64,000 nt of DNA from positions 1 through 64,000 of the forward strand of contig NKJG01000007.1 of the NCBI GenBank assembly GCA_002256395.1, written 5' to 3'. Source of the DNA: Bacteroidetes bacterium B1(2017). Its GTDB lineage: Bacteria; Bacteroidota; Bacteroidia; UKL13-3. The translations under genes and the position numbers were made by a program. The notes below the pieces were generated by a model. It searched no databases. It saw only the letters and a program-made list of their open reading frames with translations, and was not told the origin of the DNA. Each line of letters starts with the position of its first letter. Position 1 is the first letter of the stretch. This document shows, one piece after another, positions 33,793-43,643 of this stretch.

Positions 33793-34593
33793 ATGAAAAA
33801 GACATTTTCTACAAAAACGAGTTTGTTTATTTTTGGCTTAAGCTTATTAAGCTTGTGTGTTTCGGCACAAAAAAAGAAAGATAAAAATGCGGTTTGGTTT
33901 GAAAAACCAGCAGTGGCACCTACCTTTCAATGGGATGGAAATTATAAAGGAACAACACCTTGCCCTGATTGTGATGGGATACAAACTGTGTTGCAAATTT
34001 TTCCTGATAATACCTATAAATTAATTACCAAATGGATTGGAAAAGGGGATGATGTTTTTGAAGAAAAAGGGAAGTTTTTATGGAAGAAAGAGGGCAATTA
34101 TATTGTGATGTTGAAAGATGGATTTACGAGTGCAGATTCTAGTTTTGCCTTATTATCAAAAGACCGTTTAACCTTATTGGATCAGAACTGCAAACGAATT
34201 GGTGGCGTAGCAGGACCATATTATATATTAACTAGAGATGCAGGTGGTTTAAGTGATAAATATTGGAAATTAACGGAGTTAAATGGCAAAACAATTAACC
34301 CAGGAACAGGTGCAAAAACTCCCTTTTTATATATAAACCCAAAAGACAACAGTTTTGCAGGAAATGGAGCTTGTAATACCTTAATGGGTAGGTATGAATT
34401 AGGCGCAGGAAACAAAATTGGATTTGGAAGTATTGCCAATACGATGATGGCCTGCCCTGATATGGATATTGAAACTGCGTTTAAATTGGCCTTAGAGAGC
34501 ACCGACCATTACTTTATTAGAGGAGATTATTTGATTTTAGAAAATGCCTTGAACCAACAACAAGCCAAGTTGCAAATTCAATATCTCAAATAA
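33793..34593 (+). CDS. NlpE-like and META-domain secreted protein
   Basis: The preferred start, ATG 33793, gives 266 residues with a signal peptide MKKTFSTKTSLFIFGLSLLSLCVSA. An NlpE N-terminal-like domain follows: WDGNYKGTTPCPDCDGIQTVLQIFPDNTYKL, where the CPDC pair is the family's Cys-x2-Cys motif. The C-terminal 110 residues are a META domain: YWKLTELNGKTI, FLYINPKDNSFAGNGACNTLMGRYEL and MMACPDMDIETAF. Both domains are small envelope folds linked to stress sensing or copper in other species. There is no lipobox, so a periplasmic location is likely. An ATG six codons earlier is also possible. Confidence 0.82.
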   Translation: MKKTFSTKTSLFIFGLSLLSLCVSAQKKKDKNAVWFEKPAVAPTFQWDGNYKGTTPCPDCDGIQTVLQIFPDNTYKLITKWIGKGDDVFEEKGKFLWKKEGNYIVMLKDGFTSADSSFALLSKDRLTLLDQNCKRIGGVAGPYYILTRDAGGLSDKYWKLTELNGKTINPGTGAKTPFLYINPKDNSFAGNGACNTLMGRYELGAGNKIGFGSIANTMMACPDMDIETAFKLALESTDHYFIRGDYLILENALNQQQAKLQIQYLK

Positions 34594-34659
34594 AAAGGGC
34601 TTAAAACATAGAAAAAGAAGGAAATATGCTTCTGTAAGGCAAATTTTACGAATATCAAA

Positions 34660-34690
34660 TTTGCAAACCATGGAGGAATAGATATTTTTG
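34660..34690 (+). promoter_or_regulatory. Promoter of the pyruvate dehydrogenase E2 gene
   Basis: TTTG at 34660-34663 and TATTTTTG at 34683-34690 are separated by exactly 19 bp, a full match to the Bacteroidota consensus TTTG-N19-TAnnTTTG. The start codon follows after 27 bp. Confidence 0.75.
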
Positions 34691-34717
34691 CAATTCGCTT
34701 AAAACTAAAGGAAAGAC

Positions 34718-35950
34718 ATGGCTGAAGTAATTAATATGCCCAAAATGAGTGATACAATGACCGAAGGTGTAATTGTATCGTGGCTAAAAAAAGTGGGAGA
34801 TGATATAAAACCAGGTGATATTCTGGCTGAAGTGGAAACAGACAAAGCTACCATGGAACTAGAAAATTATGTAAAAGGAACACTTTTACATATTGGAATC
34901 CCAGAAGGCGGCTCTGTTCCGGTGGATGCATTAATTGCAATCGTTGGTCAAAAAGGAGAAGATTTTTCTGCCTTATTAAATGGAGCACCAAAAGCTGCTT
35001 CGGTTGAAACACCAAAAGCAGAGGTAGTAGTAGAAAGTGCAGCACCTGTTGCAGCTGAAGCACCAATTAGCACAGATGATTCAAGAGTAAAAGCATCGCC
35101 ATTAGCTAAATCTGTTGCGAAAGAAAAAGGAATTGATTTAAGTTTAATAGCAGGTAGTGGCGATAACGGCAGAATAGTAAAAAAGGATGTTGAGAATTTT
35201 GTTCCTAGCTCTGCAAGTAGCGCCCCAGCTAAAGCAAATACCATTGCATTACCACAAATAGTGGCTCAAGAAAGCTATACTGAGGTTGCGGTTAGCCAAA
35301 TGCGTAAAGTTATAGCAAGAAGATTAAGCGAAAGCAAGCATACCGCTCCGCATTTCTATTTAACGATGTCGATAAACATGGATAAAACCATTGCTGCTCG
35401 TAAGCAAATGAACGAGTTTAGTGAGGTTAAGATTTCTGTTAACGACATTATTGTTAAGGCTGTAGCGTTATCCTTGCGCAAAAACCCTAATGCCAACTCA
35501 AGTTGGTTGGGAGATAAAATTAGATACAACCACCATATAAATATTGGTGTGGCAGTAGCCATTGAAGATGGTCTTATTGTGCCTGTTGTAAAGTTTGCCG
35601 ATAATAAGAGTATAGCACATATTAGTGCTGAAGTGAAACAATTGGCAGAAAAGGCTAAAACAAAGAAACTTCAACCAACAGAATTTGAAGGAAACACCTT
35701 TACTATTTCAAACCTTGGAATGTTTGGCATTGATGAGTTTACTGCTATTATTAACCCACCAGATGCGTGTATTTTAGCGGTTGGTGCGGCAAAAGAAACA
35801 GTGATTGCAGAAAATGGAGCTATGAAAATTGCTCAGGTAATGAAAGTTACCTTAAGCTGCGATCATAGAGTTGTAGATGGCGCCGTTGGTTCGGCCTTTT
35901 TACAAACCCTAAAAGACTTGCTTGAGAACCCAGTTAAAATGCTTGTATAA
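34718..35950 (+). CDS. pdhC: Pyruvate dehydrogenase complex E2, dihydrolipoamide acetyltransferase
   Basis: This E2 core subunit transfers acetyl groups from lipoamide to CoA. The 410 residues hold one lipoyl domain (1-76, with the lipoylated Lys in VETDKATME), an Ala/Pro linker, a peripheral-subunit-binding domain near 120-155 (RVKASPLAKSVAKEKGIDLSLI), and a catalytic domain from about 190 to the end with DHRVVDGAVG supplying His and Asp. MPKMSDTMTEGVIVSWLKKVGD favours pyruvate over 2-oxoglutarate dehydrogenase. Many relatives have two lipoyl domains; this one has one. The E1 genes are elsewhere. Confidence 0.9.
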   Translation: MAEVINMPKMSDTMTEGVIVSWLKKVGDDIKPGDILAEVETDKATMELENYVKGTLLHIGIPEGGSVPVDALIAIVGQKGEDFSALLNGAPKAASVETPKAEVVVESAAPVAAEAPISTDDSRVKASPLAKSVAKEKGIDLSLIAGSGDNGRIVKKDVENFVPSSASSAPAKANTIALPQIVAQESYTEVAVSQMRKVIARRLSESKHTAPHFYLTMSINMDKTIAARKQMNEFSEVKISVNDIIVKAVALSLRKNPNANSSWLGDKIRYNHHINIGVAVAIEDGLIVPVVKFADNKSIAHISAEVKQLAEKAKTKKLQPTEFEGNTFTISNLGMFGIDEFTAIINPPDACILAVGAAKETVIAENGAMKIAQVMKVTLSCDHRVVDGAVGSAFLQTLKDLLENPVKMLV

Positions 35951-36004
35951 GCTGGCAGACAAAGAGTTTATTAGCTCATACTAAAAATACTATAAGCTAA
36001 TAAT

Positions 36005-36949
36005 ATGGTAACAAGGCAACTTAAAGCTGTTTTAGACTTAGGTACAAATACGTTTCATTTGCTCATTGCCGAAATGAGTGAAGGTAGTTTTATTGAAATT
36101 TTTCAGAAACAGACCCCAGTAAAAATTGGTGCAGGAGGCATAAACAAAGGTTTTATTGAGCAAATGGCCTATGAAAGAGGCATGCGTGCACTTGAAGATT
36201 TTGCAAACATCCTAACAAGCTATTCTATAGAATCTATTGTGGCTACTGGCACTTCGGCCATTAGAAACGCACGTAATGGACCTCAATTTTTACAAGAGGC
36301 TAAGGAAAGATTTGGATTTAGTATTGAAAGTATACCAGGAGCCTTAGAAGCCGAACTTATTTTTAAAGGGGTTAAACAATCCTTTCAATTTCCCGAAACA
36401 CCAGTATTAATAATGGATATTGGCGGCGGAAGTGTAGAATTTATTATTGCCAAAAACGATGCTATTTTATATAAACAAAGCTTTGAAATTGGAGCTGCAC
36501 GTTTATTGGATTTATTTAAGCCCTCTAATCCAATTGAAGTGAGTGAACTTGAATCCATTAATACTTATTTACAAAACACCTTAAAACCTTTACAAGATGC
36601 CTTACAAAAAACCTCTGAATTGTATGGCAAAATGGAAATTTTGGTAGGTTCGGCAGGAAGCTTTGAAACTTTATTAGATGTATTGAAACTTGATTTGGGA
36701 AGAAATTATGATTCTATTACACCCTTTGCCCATGAGGTGAGAAAAGAACAAGTGGCTGAATTTAGTAAGTATATTATTAACTCTACCCAATTGCAAAGAG
36801 AAAGCATGAAAGGGGTGTTAGATTTTAGGGTAGATATGATAGTGGTGGCAACGGTTTTATTAAGTTTTGTAGTTGAGAAATATTCGTTTAATAAAATAAT
36901 TGCCAGTAACTATGCCTTGAAGGAAGGGCTATTATTTTATAGCAGTTAA
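36005..36949 (+). CDS. Ppx/GppA family phosphatase (exopolyphosphatase-like)
   Basis: The 314-residue protein has the ASKHA-type N-terminus AVLDLGTNTFHLLIAEM, the sugar-kinase-like VATGTSAIRNARNG, the EAELIFKGVK segment and the phosphate-2 loop VLIMDIGGGSVEFIIA. It corresponds to the short (two-domain) Ppx/GppA form, without the C-terminal HD part found in E. coli Ppx. The activity may be polyphosphate or pppGpp hydrolysis; the sequence does not decide. It starts 54 bp after pdhC. Confidence 0.88.
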   Translation: MVTRQLKAVLDLGTNTFHLLIAEMSEGSFIEIFQKQTPVKIGAGGINKGFIEQMAYERGMRALEDFANILTSYSIESIVATGTSAIRNARNGPQFLQEAKERFGFSIESIPGALEAELIFKGVKQSFQFPETPVLIMDIGGGSVEFIIAKNDAILYKQSFEIGAARLLDLFKPSNPIEVSELESINTYLQNTLKPLQDALQKTSELYGKMEILVGSAGSFETLLDVLKLDLGRNYDSITPFAHEVRKEQVAEFSKYIINSTQLQRESMKGVLDFRVDMIVVATVLLSFVVEKYSFNKIIASNYALKEGLLFYSS

Positions 36950-37080
36950 AATTGACATTGCCTCAAAACTCAATAAACACAGTATCTGAGAGAATTGCGG
37001 ATTATTTGTTTACTTTTTTTCTTTTCCAAAATTGCTAGCTGTATTATCTTCGGCGCAATTAATAAAACCACACAAGCAAC

Positions 37081-39264
37081 ATGCTAACTTTACGTTCAAA
37101 AGCCCTTGATACAGTGCAAAGCCGCAAAACGGTCACTGTTACACCCCCATCGGTTAGGGTATCGGAGTATTTTAATACCAATGTTTTTACCGATGCGTCG
37201 ATGATGGAGTTTCTTTCAAAAGAAGCTTACAAAGCTGTTTCATCCGCCATAAAAAATGGTGAAAAAATTGACCGAGCCATTGCCGATCAAGTTGCTGCAG
37301 GTATGAAAAATTGGGCAATTTCTAAAGGAGTAAGTCATTACACACACTGGTTTCAACCATTAACTGGTGCAACGGCCGAAAAACACGATTCGTTTTTTGA
37401 ACCAACCGAAGATGGCAGAGCAATAGAAAAATTTGCAGGTGGTGCTTTAGTTCAACAAGAACCAGATGCGTCAAGTTTTCCTAACGGAGGTATTCGCAAT
37501 ACGTTTGAAGCAAGAGGTTATACTGCCTGGGACCCATCGTCGCCAGCATTTATTATGGAAGGTTCAAACGGAAAAACCTTATGTATTCCTACCATTTTTG
37601 TTTCGTATACAGGAGAGGCTTTAGATTATAAAGCACCTTTGTTAAAGGCTTTACATGCCGTTGAAAAATCTGTTGTAAATGTTTGCGGCAGTTATTTTGA
37701 TAAGACTGTATCAAAATCTTGGGTGTCCTTGGGTATTGAGCAAGAATACTTCTTGGTTGATGAGGCTATGTGTGTGGCAAGACCAGATTTGATGCTTACA
37801 GGCAGAACTTTATTGGGATTATCGCCAGAAAAAGGACAACAATTAGAAGACCATTATTTTGGTTCAATTCCTCCAAGAGTGTATGATTTTATGGTGGATT
37901 ATGAAACCGAATGTTATAAATTAGGTATTCCATTAAAAACCCGTCATAATGAAGTTGCACCTTCGCAATATGAGTGTGCACCTAATTTTGAAGAGGTTAA
38001 TTTGGCTATTGATCACAACCAATTATTGATGGATGTGATGGAAAAAGTTGCTATTAGACATAAGTTTAAAGTTTTATTTCATGAGAAACCATTTGCCGGC
38101 ATTAACGGAAGTGGAAAGCATAACAACTGGAGTTTAATTACCAATACGGGTACCAATTTATTGGCTCCAACCGCAGACCCAGCAAACAACTTGCAATTCC
38201 TTACCTTCTTTGTTAACGTTATTAAAGCGGTGCATGATCATGCCGATTTAATGCGTGCATCGATTGCCTCTGCTGGTAATGAACACAGATTAGGAGCAAA
38301 TGAAGCTCCTCCGGCAATTATGAGTATCTTTATTGGAAGTCAAATGACGGAAGTTTTAGAAAGTTTATTAAACAATAAAACTTCTAAAAATACCAGTAAA
38401 GCAGGTTCTATAAACGTTAAGAAAATTCCAGAAATTCTATTAGACAATACCGATAGAAACCGTACTTCACCGTTTGCATTTACTGGTAATAAATTTGAGT
38501 TCAGAGCCGTTGGATCGAGCGCCAATTGCGCCAATGCAATGATTGTATTAAATACGGTTATGGCCGACCAATTAAACAAATTTAAAGCTGAAACAGATGC
38601 CTTAATTAAAAAGGGTAAGAAGAAAGAGGATGCCATTTTAGAGGTATTGAAAGGTTATTATAAAGCCAGCAAGAAAATATTGTTTGAAGGAAATGGATAT
38701 AGCGACGAGTGGGTTAAAGAAGCAGCTAAAAGAGGCTTAAACAATATTAAAAACACACCTGAAGCACTAAACGCATACATTAGCAAAGCTAGCAAAGACC
38801 TATTTGTTAAGAATGAAATTTTTAATGAGGTTGAGTTAAATGCACGTTACGAAATTATGCAAGAGTTGTATGTAAAGAAAATAGATATTGAAGCTAAATT
38901 ACTTGCACAACTTGCCACTAGCCATGTAATACCAGCGGGTATTGCTTACCAACGTAATCTTGCAGAAAACGTAAAAGCAATGAAAGATGCAGGCTTAAGT
39001 AAAGCTGATACAGAAGTTCAAGTGAATTTAATTAAAGAATTAGCTCAACACATTAAAAACATTAGTGTAAACGTGAGCAAATTACAAAGTGAATTAGATA
39101 AAGCACATCATTTAGACAATACCCACAAAAGTGCAGTTGCCTTTTCAAGTAAAGTAAAGCCATTGTTTGAACCAATTAGAAATAGCAGTGATGCATTAGA
39201 GTTTTTAGTTGACGATGAGCTTTGGAAGCTCCCTAAATACAGAGAAATGCTCTTCGTAAAATAA
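37081..39264 (+). CDS. glnN: Type III glutamine synthetase
   Basis: This enzyme forms glutamine from glutamate and ammonia using ATP. The 727-residue length and motifs such as HYTHWFQPLTGATAEKHDSF, SWVSLGIEQEYFLVD, KTRHNEVAPSQYE, NGSGKHNNWSL and NRTSPFAFTGNKFEFRAVGSS identify the GSIII (GlnN) type typical of Bacteroidota. The C-terminal 170 residues are helical and belong to the family. A possible -7 variant TATCTTCG lies about 30 bp before the start, but it was not listed separately because no -33 box was found. Confidence 0.96.
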   Translation: MLTLRSKALDTVQSRKTVTVTPPSVRVSEYFNTNVFTDASMMEFLSKEAYKAVSSAIKNGEKIDRAIADQVAAGMKNWAISKGVSHYTHWFQPLTGATAEKHDSFFEPTEDGRAIEKFAGGALVQQEPDASSFPNGGIRNTFEARGYTAWDPSSPAFIMEGSNGKTLCIPTIFVSYTGEALDYKAPLLKALHAVEKSVVNVCGSYFDKTVSKSWVSLGIEQEYFLVDEAMCVARPDLMLTGRTLLGLSPEKGQQLEDHYFGSIPPRVYDFMVDYETECYKLGIPLKTRHNEVAPSQYECAPNFEEVNLAIDHNQLLMDVMEKVAIRHKFKVLFHEKPFAGINGSGKHNNWSLITNTGTNLLAPTADPANNLQFLTFFVNVIKAVHDHADLMRASIASAGNEHRLGANEAPPAIMSIFIGSQMTEVLESLLNNKTSKNTSKAGSINVKKIPEILLDNTDRNRTSPFAFTGNKFEFRAVGSSANCANAMIVLNTVMADQLNKFKAETDALIKKGKKKEDAILEVLKGYYKASKKILFEGNGYSDEWVKEAAKRGLNNIKNTPEALNAYISKASKDLFVKNEIFNEVELNARYEIMQELYVKKIDIEAKLLAQLATSHVIPAGIAYQRNLAENVKAMKDAGLSKADTEVQVNLIKELAQHIKNISVNVSKLQSELDKAHHLDNTHKSAVAFSSKVKPLFEPIRNSSDALEFLVDDELWKLPKYREMLFVK

Positions 39265-39272
39265 GAAACTCC

Positions 39273-39315
39273 AAAAAAAGTCCTGTTCTACCACCATTGA
39301 ACAGGACTTTTTTTT
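39273..39315 (+). terminator. Terminator of glnN
   Basis: Arms AGTCCTGTTC and GAACAGGACT with a loop of about 9 nt are flanked by seven A and eight T. Confidence 0.88.
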
Positions 39316-39473
39316 GCTCTATTCTTATTAAAAAACTAGAAAAAGCCCATATTTTATAGGGGGTAAGGACAATAATTTCTTAATTTTTAAGTTTTTTTCA
39401 TACAAAGTGACATTAAAAGTATAATTTTTAATAAACTTGCATTAAATACGTTGTACTAGAAAACCCAATCTTC

Positions 39474-41558
39474 ATGAATAAAAGATACTCTCTGCTGACT
39501 CTGATTTTAGGTATTTCAATTATTGGCTTCATTGCATCTTGTGGTGCAGGAAAAGGTTCAATTGAAAATGCCAGAACGGCTTTCAAGAAAAAGGAATTCT
39601 TTGTTTCTGGTGAAAATTATCGTAAAGTATATTCCACCACAAAAAACAAGGATGAAAAAATTGAATCGGCCAATAAAGCTGCCGAATGTTATTGGTTAAT
39701 GAACGACATGAAAAATGCCGAAAGCTGGTATCGTAAGGCATTAAAGGTTGATCCAAAAAATACCGAGAACCAATATCGCTTGGCTAAGACTTTGAAAAAC
39801 AATCAAAAGTTTGAAGAAGCTATTGTTGAGTTTAAGAACTACCAAAAGATGACTCCTGAAAATGGCGAATCTGTTGATAGGCAAATTAAGGGTTGTGAAA
39901 ATGCCTTAAAATGGAAAAACGACAAAACTCGCTACAACGTAGAAAATGTAAAAGGACTTAATACACGTTGGGAAGACTACGCACCACAATGGTTTAAGAA
40001 AGACCAATTGTATATCTCATCGGATAGAGAAAAAGGTGTAGCTGGAAGTAAAGTATACGGATGGACAGGTAATGGCTATTGCGATTTATATACTGTAACC
40101 TATAAGGTTGACAAGAAAAACCCTAATAATATTACTTACCAATTACCCGTTTTGGTTGATAAAAAAGGTGGCTTAAACGGTGAACTTAACGATGGCGCTA
40201 TTGCTTTTGATTCTAGATTTACTACCGCCTATGTTACAAAATGTAATTACGATAATAACCTTAAAGGAAAAAGTTGCCGCATTTATACTTCTACCATTAC
40301 AGGCTCAGAATGGTCTGAACCAACTCCTTTAGAGTTTAGTTCTGATTCATTTAATTGTGGTCAGCCTTCTGTATCAAAAGACGGACAGTTAATGTATTTT
40401 AGCTCGGATATGCCAGGAGGTTTTGGTGGTAAAGATATTTGGTATGTAACCTATAGCAAGAGAAGCAAAACTTGGGGTGACCCAGTTAACTTAGGTCCAG
40501 TGGTAAATACCGACGAAGATGATATGTACCCAACTATTCATGAAGATGGAACCTTATATTTTGCTTCAAGTGGACATGTAGGTTTAGGTGGTACAGATAT
40601 TTTTTGGACTAAAGGTAGCGGTACAGAATGGGGCGAACCTATTAATATGAAGTCGCCAATAAACTCGCATGGCGACGACTTTGCCATTATTTTTGGTAAG
40701 GATAAAGAGAGTGGATATTTTAGTAGTAATCGTGAAGGAAGTAAAGGACAAGATGATATTTACAGATTTAGCATGAACCCATTGGTATTTACCTTGAGTG
40801 GTGTTGTAAGAAATGCTAAAACTAAAGCCACTATGCCAAACGCCTTGATTACCTTAACATCGAGCAGCGATACGGGAAAAGTATTAATTAGAACAGACCA
40901 AGCTGGTTCTTACAAAGTAGTTTTGAAAAGCAAAACCGATTACGAATTATTTGCTTCGAGCAAAATGTTCTATGATAGTAAAATGGAAGAAAAAACTACC
41001 AGAAACTTAGAGCAATCTGCCGATTTGATCCAAGATTTTGAATTAGGTTCATTAGGACTTGAAACCTTTACATTGCGTGGAATTTATTATGATGTAGATA
41101 AGGCAGATATTAGACCGGATGCAGCTAAAGTATTAGACTCATTGGTTACAACCCTTAACAAATACCCAAGTTTAAAAATTGAATTAGGTTCACATACCGA
41201 TTGTAGAGCAGATTCATTATATAATATTGGCTTATCGCAAAGACGTGCCGACTCGGCGGTTGCTTACTTAGTAAGAAACGGTGTTGACACTTTACGTTTA
41301 GTATCTAGAGGATATGGCGAAAACGTGAAAGATTCTGCAGCTATGCATTGTAATTGTGAAGGACCAAATGAAAGAGAGCAAGGGTTAAAATGTACCGAAG
41401 CTGAACATCAATTAAACAGAAGAACAACCGTTAAAGTATTAGATATATTCTGGGAAAAACCAAAACCTGTGCAAGCAGTACCGCAAGCTCCACCAAGAGG
41501 AACTCCAAGAGCTCCACAAGGTAGACCAGCACCTGCTACACCAGCACCTAGAAGGTAG
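39474..41558 (+). CDS. PorE-like OmpA-family lipoprotein (TPR, beta-propeller, CRD, OmpA)
   Basis: The 694-residue protein is a predicted lipoprotein (lipobox IASC, Cys23). TPR helices occupy about 30-130, PD40/WD40-type propeller blades about 165-440 (repeated YFSSDMPGGFGGKDIWYV-like units), a carboxypeptidase regulatory-like domain about 445-510, and an OmpA C-terminal peptidoglycan-binding domain about 525-655 (LRGIYYDVDKADIRPDA, LGSHTDCRADSLYN, SQRRADSAVAYLV). A Pro/Ala tail ends it. This order equals PorE of the type IX secretion system, which anchors the machinery to peptidoglycan. The next gene is a paralogue, so which one is PorE is open. Confidence 0.8.
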   Translation: MNKRYSLLTLILGISIIGFIASCGAGKGSIENARTAFKKKEFFVSGENYRKVYSTTKNKDEKIESANKAAECYWLMNDMKNAESWYRKALKVDPKNTENQYRLAKTLKNNQKFEEAIVEFKNYQKMTPENGESVDRQIKGCENALKWKNDKTRYNVENVKGLNTRWEDYAPQWFKKDQLYISSDREKGVAGSKVYGWTGNGYCDLYTVTYKVDKKNPNNITYQLPVLVDKKGGLNGELNDGAIAFDSRFTTAYVTKCNYDNNLKGKSCRIYTSTITGSEWSEPTPLEFSSDSFNCGQPSVSKDGQLMYFSSDMPGGFGGKDIWYVTYSKRSKTWGDPVNLGPVVNTDEDDMYPTIHEDGTLYFASSGHVGLGGTDIFWTKGSGTEWGEPINMKSPINSHGDDFAIIFGKDKESGYFSSNREGSKGQDDIYRFSMNPLVFTLSGVVRNAKTKATMPNALITLTSSSDTGKVLIRTDQAGSYKVVLKSKTDYELFASSKMFYDSKMEEKTTRNLEQSADLIQDFELGSLGLETFTLRGIYYDVDKADIRPDAAKVLDSLVTTLNKYPSLKIELGSHTDCRADSLYNIGLSQRRADSAVAYLVRNGVDTLRLVSRGYGENVKDSAAMHCNCEGPNEREQGLKCTEAEHQLNRRTTVKVLDIFWEKPKPVQAVPQAPPRGTPRAPQGRPAPATPAPRR

Positions 41559-41579
41559 TTATACTCAATTGCTATTTGC

Positions 41580-41632
41580 CACAAAGGCACAAAGACCCGA
41601 AAGTAAATTTCGTAAATCTTTGTGCCTTTGTG
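41580..41632 (+). terminator. Hairpin between the PorE-like paralogues (possible terminator or REP-like element)
   Basis: Perfect 16-bp arms CACAAAGGCACAAAGA and TCTTTGTGCCTTTGTG enclose a 21-nt loop. No long T-run follows, so termination is uncertain. Similar CTTTGTGCC palindromes are common intergenic repeats in Bacteroidota. Confidence 0.55.
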
Positions 41633-41693
41633 ACTTTTAACCAAACCAATTTAAGCAACGTGTTGTCTAGTATTTATTAGGATTGAACCCTTT

Positions 41694-43643
41694 ATGCAAG
41701 CAGCTAAATTTTTACGTGTATTCCTTTTAATATTGCTCCCAATTTTGGGTTGGGCACAAGAACAACCTAAGCCTTATCAAGCCGATTTAGACCGGGCAGA
41801 ATTGGCCTTTTTATCTAAGAAATATAATACTGCAGCTCAATTATATCAGAAGGTTTATCCAAAGATTAAAGTAGAGGAAGAAAAGCAACAAGTACTTTTT
41901 AAAATTGCCGAAAGCTACAGAAATAGTAATAATTTTAAGCAAGCATTAAAGTGGTACGAAGATGTATTGAACAGCAAATATCCTGACCCAAAAATACTAT
42001 ACAGCTACGGTCAGTTATTAAAGAACTTTGAACGCTATGATGAAGCGGGAAGAGCCTTTTACGATTATAGCTTTGAGGTTCCAGATGACCCAAAAGGCAA
42101 AAATGCCCAACAAACATGCGCCATTGCATCTGATTGGAAGGCAAATCCATTAAAGTTTAAAATAGAAAATTTAGGCACACTAAATACCGACCAAAGTGAT
42201 TATGCACCCTTCTATGCAAATGGAAAACTAGTGTTTACATCAACTAGAAAAGAATGTCAGGGTAGCGAACTATTTGAATGGACTGGACAGAAATATTCCG
42301 ACTTATTTGAGAGTACATTTAATGGTAGTAGTTATGGAAAACCAATAGCCTTAAAATCGCTCAACTCCAATTATAATGAAGGCGTGGTTTGGATGGATAG
42401 TACTGCCTCTTCGGTTTATTTTACTCAGTGCAATGGACAAGATGGCAAGGGTGTGAATTGCAAAATTTATGTGAGCTATTTCCAAAACGGAACCTGGATT
42501 GCACCCAAACCGCTCCCTTTTAATAGCGATAGTTTTAGTTGCGGACATCCAGCATTTACAGCAGATGGCAAGCAATTGTATTTTAGCAGTGATATGCCTG
42601 GAGGATTTGGCAAAAAAGATATTTGGGTAAGAAGTTACGATGCCGTAAAAGACAGTTGGGGTGCACCCAAAAACTTAGGTTCAAACATTAATAGTGATGA
42701 AGATGAACTTTTTCCATTTGTGAAAGAAGATGGAAGCATCTATTTTTCATCGAAGGGAAAAACGGGCATGGGAGGCTTAGATATTTTTGAAACCAAAGAT
42801 AGTGCCGGTACGTATAAAGTGGCGCAAAACCTCAGGTACCCAATAAACTCAGGCGGTGATGATTTTGGAATTTCATTTATTCCAGAAAGTAAACGAACAA
42901 ATGGAGGCGCCTTTGCCTTTTATACTTCAAACAGAGAAGGAGGCATGGGCGATGATGATATTTACAGTATTTCAAACAAACCTGTGGTAGTATTACTAAA
43001 AGGTTTGGTGTATGATAAAGAAAGTGGCAACCCAATTGCAGGCGCTAACATTAAAGCTATAACGCTTTTAAATAAAAGTTTGGGCGAACCAAAAACAAAT
43101 GATAAAGGACAATTTACCATTGACTTGCCATTGAATGAGGTGCTAGGTGTGAGCGCAAGTAAAGACAAATACTTAACGGGTTCGAGCCAAAGAGTAGATA
43201 CTAAAAACATTTTATCCGATACCATTATTGAACTAAAATTTGCCCTTGATTTGGTTCCAACCGAAGAAGTAGAAATTACTTTGAAAGGTATTTATTACGA
43301 CCTAGATAAATGGGATTTAAGACCAGAGGCGAAAGTTGTTTTAGATTCTTTATCACAGATTTTAAAGAACAATCCTAGTTTGGTTATAGAGCTTGCATCG
43401 CATACCGATAGCCGTGCCCCAGCCGATTACAACTTAGAACTTTCTAAAAAACGTGCCCAAAGTTGCGTTACGTATTTGGTTCAGAAAGGAATTGCCAAAG
43501 ACAGAATGATACCTGTTGGATATGGCGAAACCAAATTGGTAAACGATTGCTCAGACGATGTAGAGTGCACCGAAGAAGAGCACCAACAAAACCGTAGAAC
43601 AACCATTCGGGTTATTCGAACAGATTATAAGCCACGGAAATAA
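41694..43643 (+). CDS. PorE-like OmpA-family protein, paralogue of the upstream gene
   Basis: The 649-residue product repeats the architecture of its upstream neighbour: TPR helices (about 30-125), propeller blades (155-430, including YFSSDMPGGFGKKDIWV), a regulatory-like beta domain (440-510) and an OmpA domain (520-645, GIYYDLDKWDLRPEA, ELASHTDSRAPADYNLELSKKRAQS). Unlike the neighbour it has a plain signal peptide (RVFLLILLPILGWAQ) without a lipobox Cys, so membrane attachment would rely on peptidoglycan binding or partners. Many identical stretches point to a tandem duplication. The downstream TonB-like gene overlaps by one base. Confidence 0.8.
   Translation: MQAAKFLRVFLLILLPILGWAQEQPKPYQADLDRAELAFLSKKYNTAAQLYQKVYPKIKVEEEKQQVLFKIAESYRNSNNFKQALKWYEDVLNSKYPDPKILYSYGQLLKNFERYDEAGRAFYDYSFEVPDDPKGKNAQQTCAIASDWKANPLKFKIENLGTLNTDQSDYAPFYANGKLVFTSTRKECQGSELFEWTGQKYSDLFESTFNGSSYGKPIALKSLNSNYNEGVVWMDSTASSVYFTQCNGQDGKGVNCKIYVSYFQNGTWIAPKPLPFNSDSFSCGHPAFTADGKQLYFSSDMPGGFGKKDIWVRSYDAVKDSWGAPKNLGSNINSDEDELFPFVKEDGSIYFSSKGKTGMGGLDIFETKDSAGTYKVAQNLRYPINSGGDDFGISFIPESKRTNGGAFAFYTSNREGGMGDDDIYSISNKPVVVLLKGLVYDKESGNPIAGANIKAITLLNKSLGEPKTNDKGQFTIDLPLNEVLGVSASKDKYLTGSSQRVDTKNILSDTIIELKFALDLVPTEEVEITLKGIYYDLDKWDLRPEAKVVLDSLSQILKNNPSLVIELASHTDSRAPADYNLELSKKRAQSCVTYLVQKGIAKDRMIPVGYGETKLVNDCSDDVECTEEEHQQNRRTTIRVIRTDYKPRK

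Noticed and set aside
36950-37080. Riboswitch or structured leader upstream of glnN
   Set aside because: The spacer is short and AT-rich and no conserved riboswitch core or stable multi-stem fold was visible.
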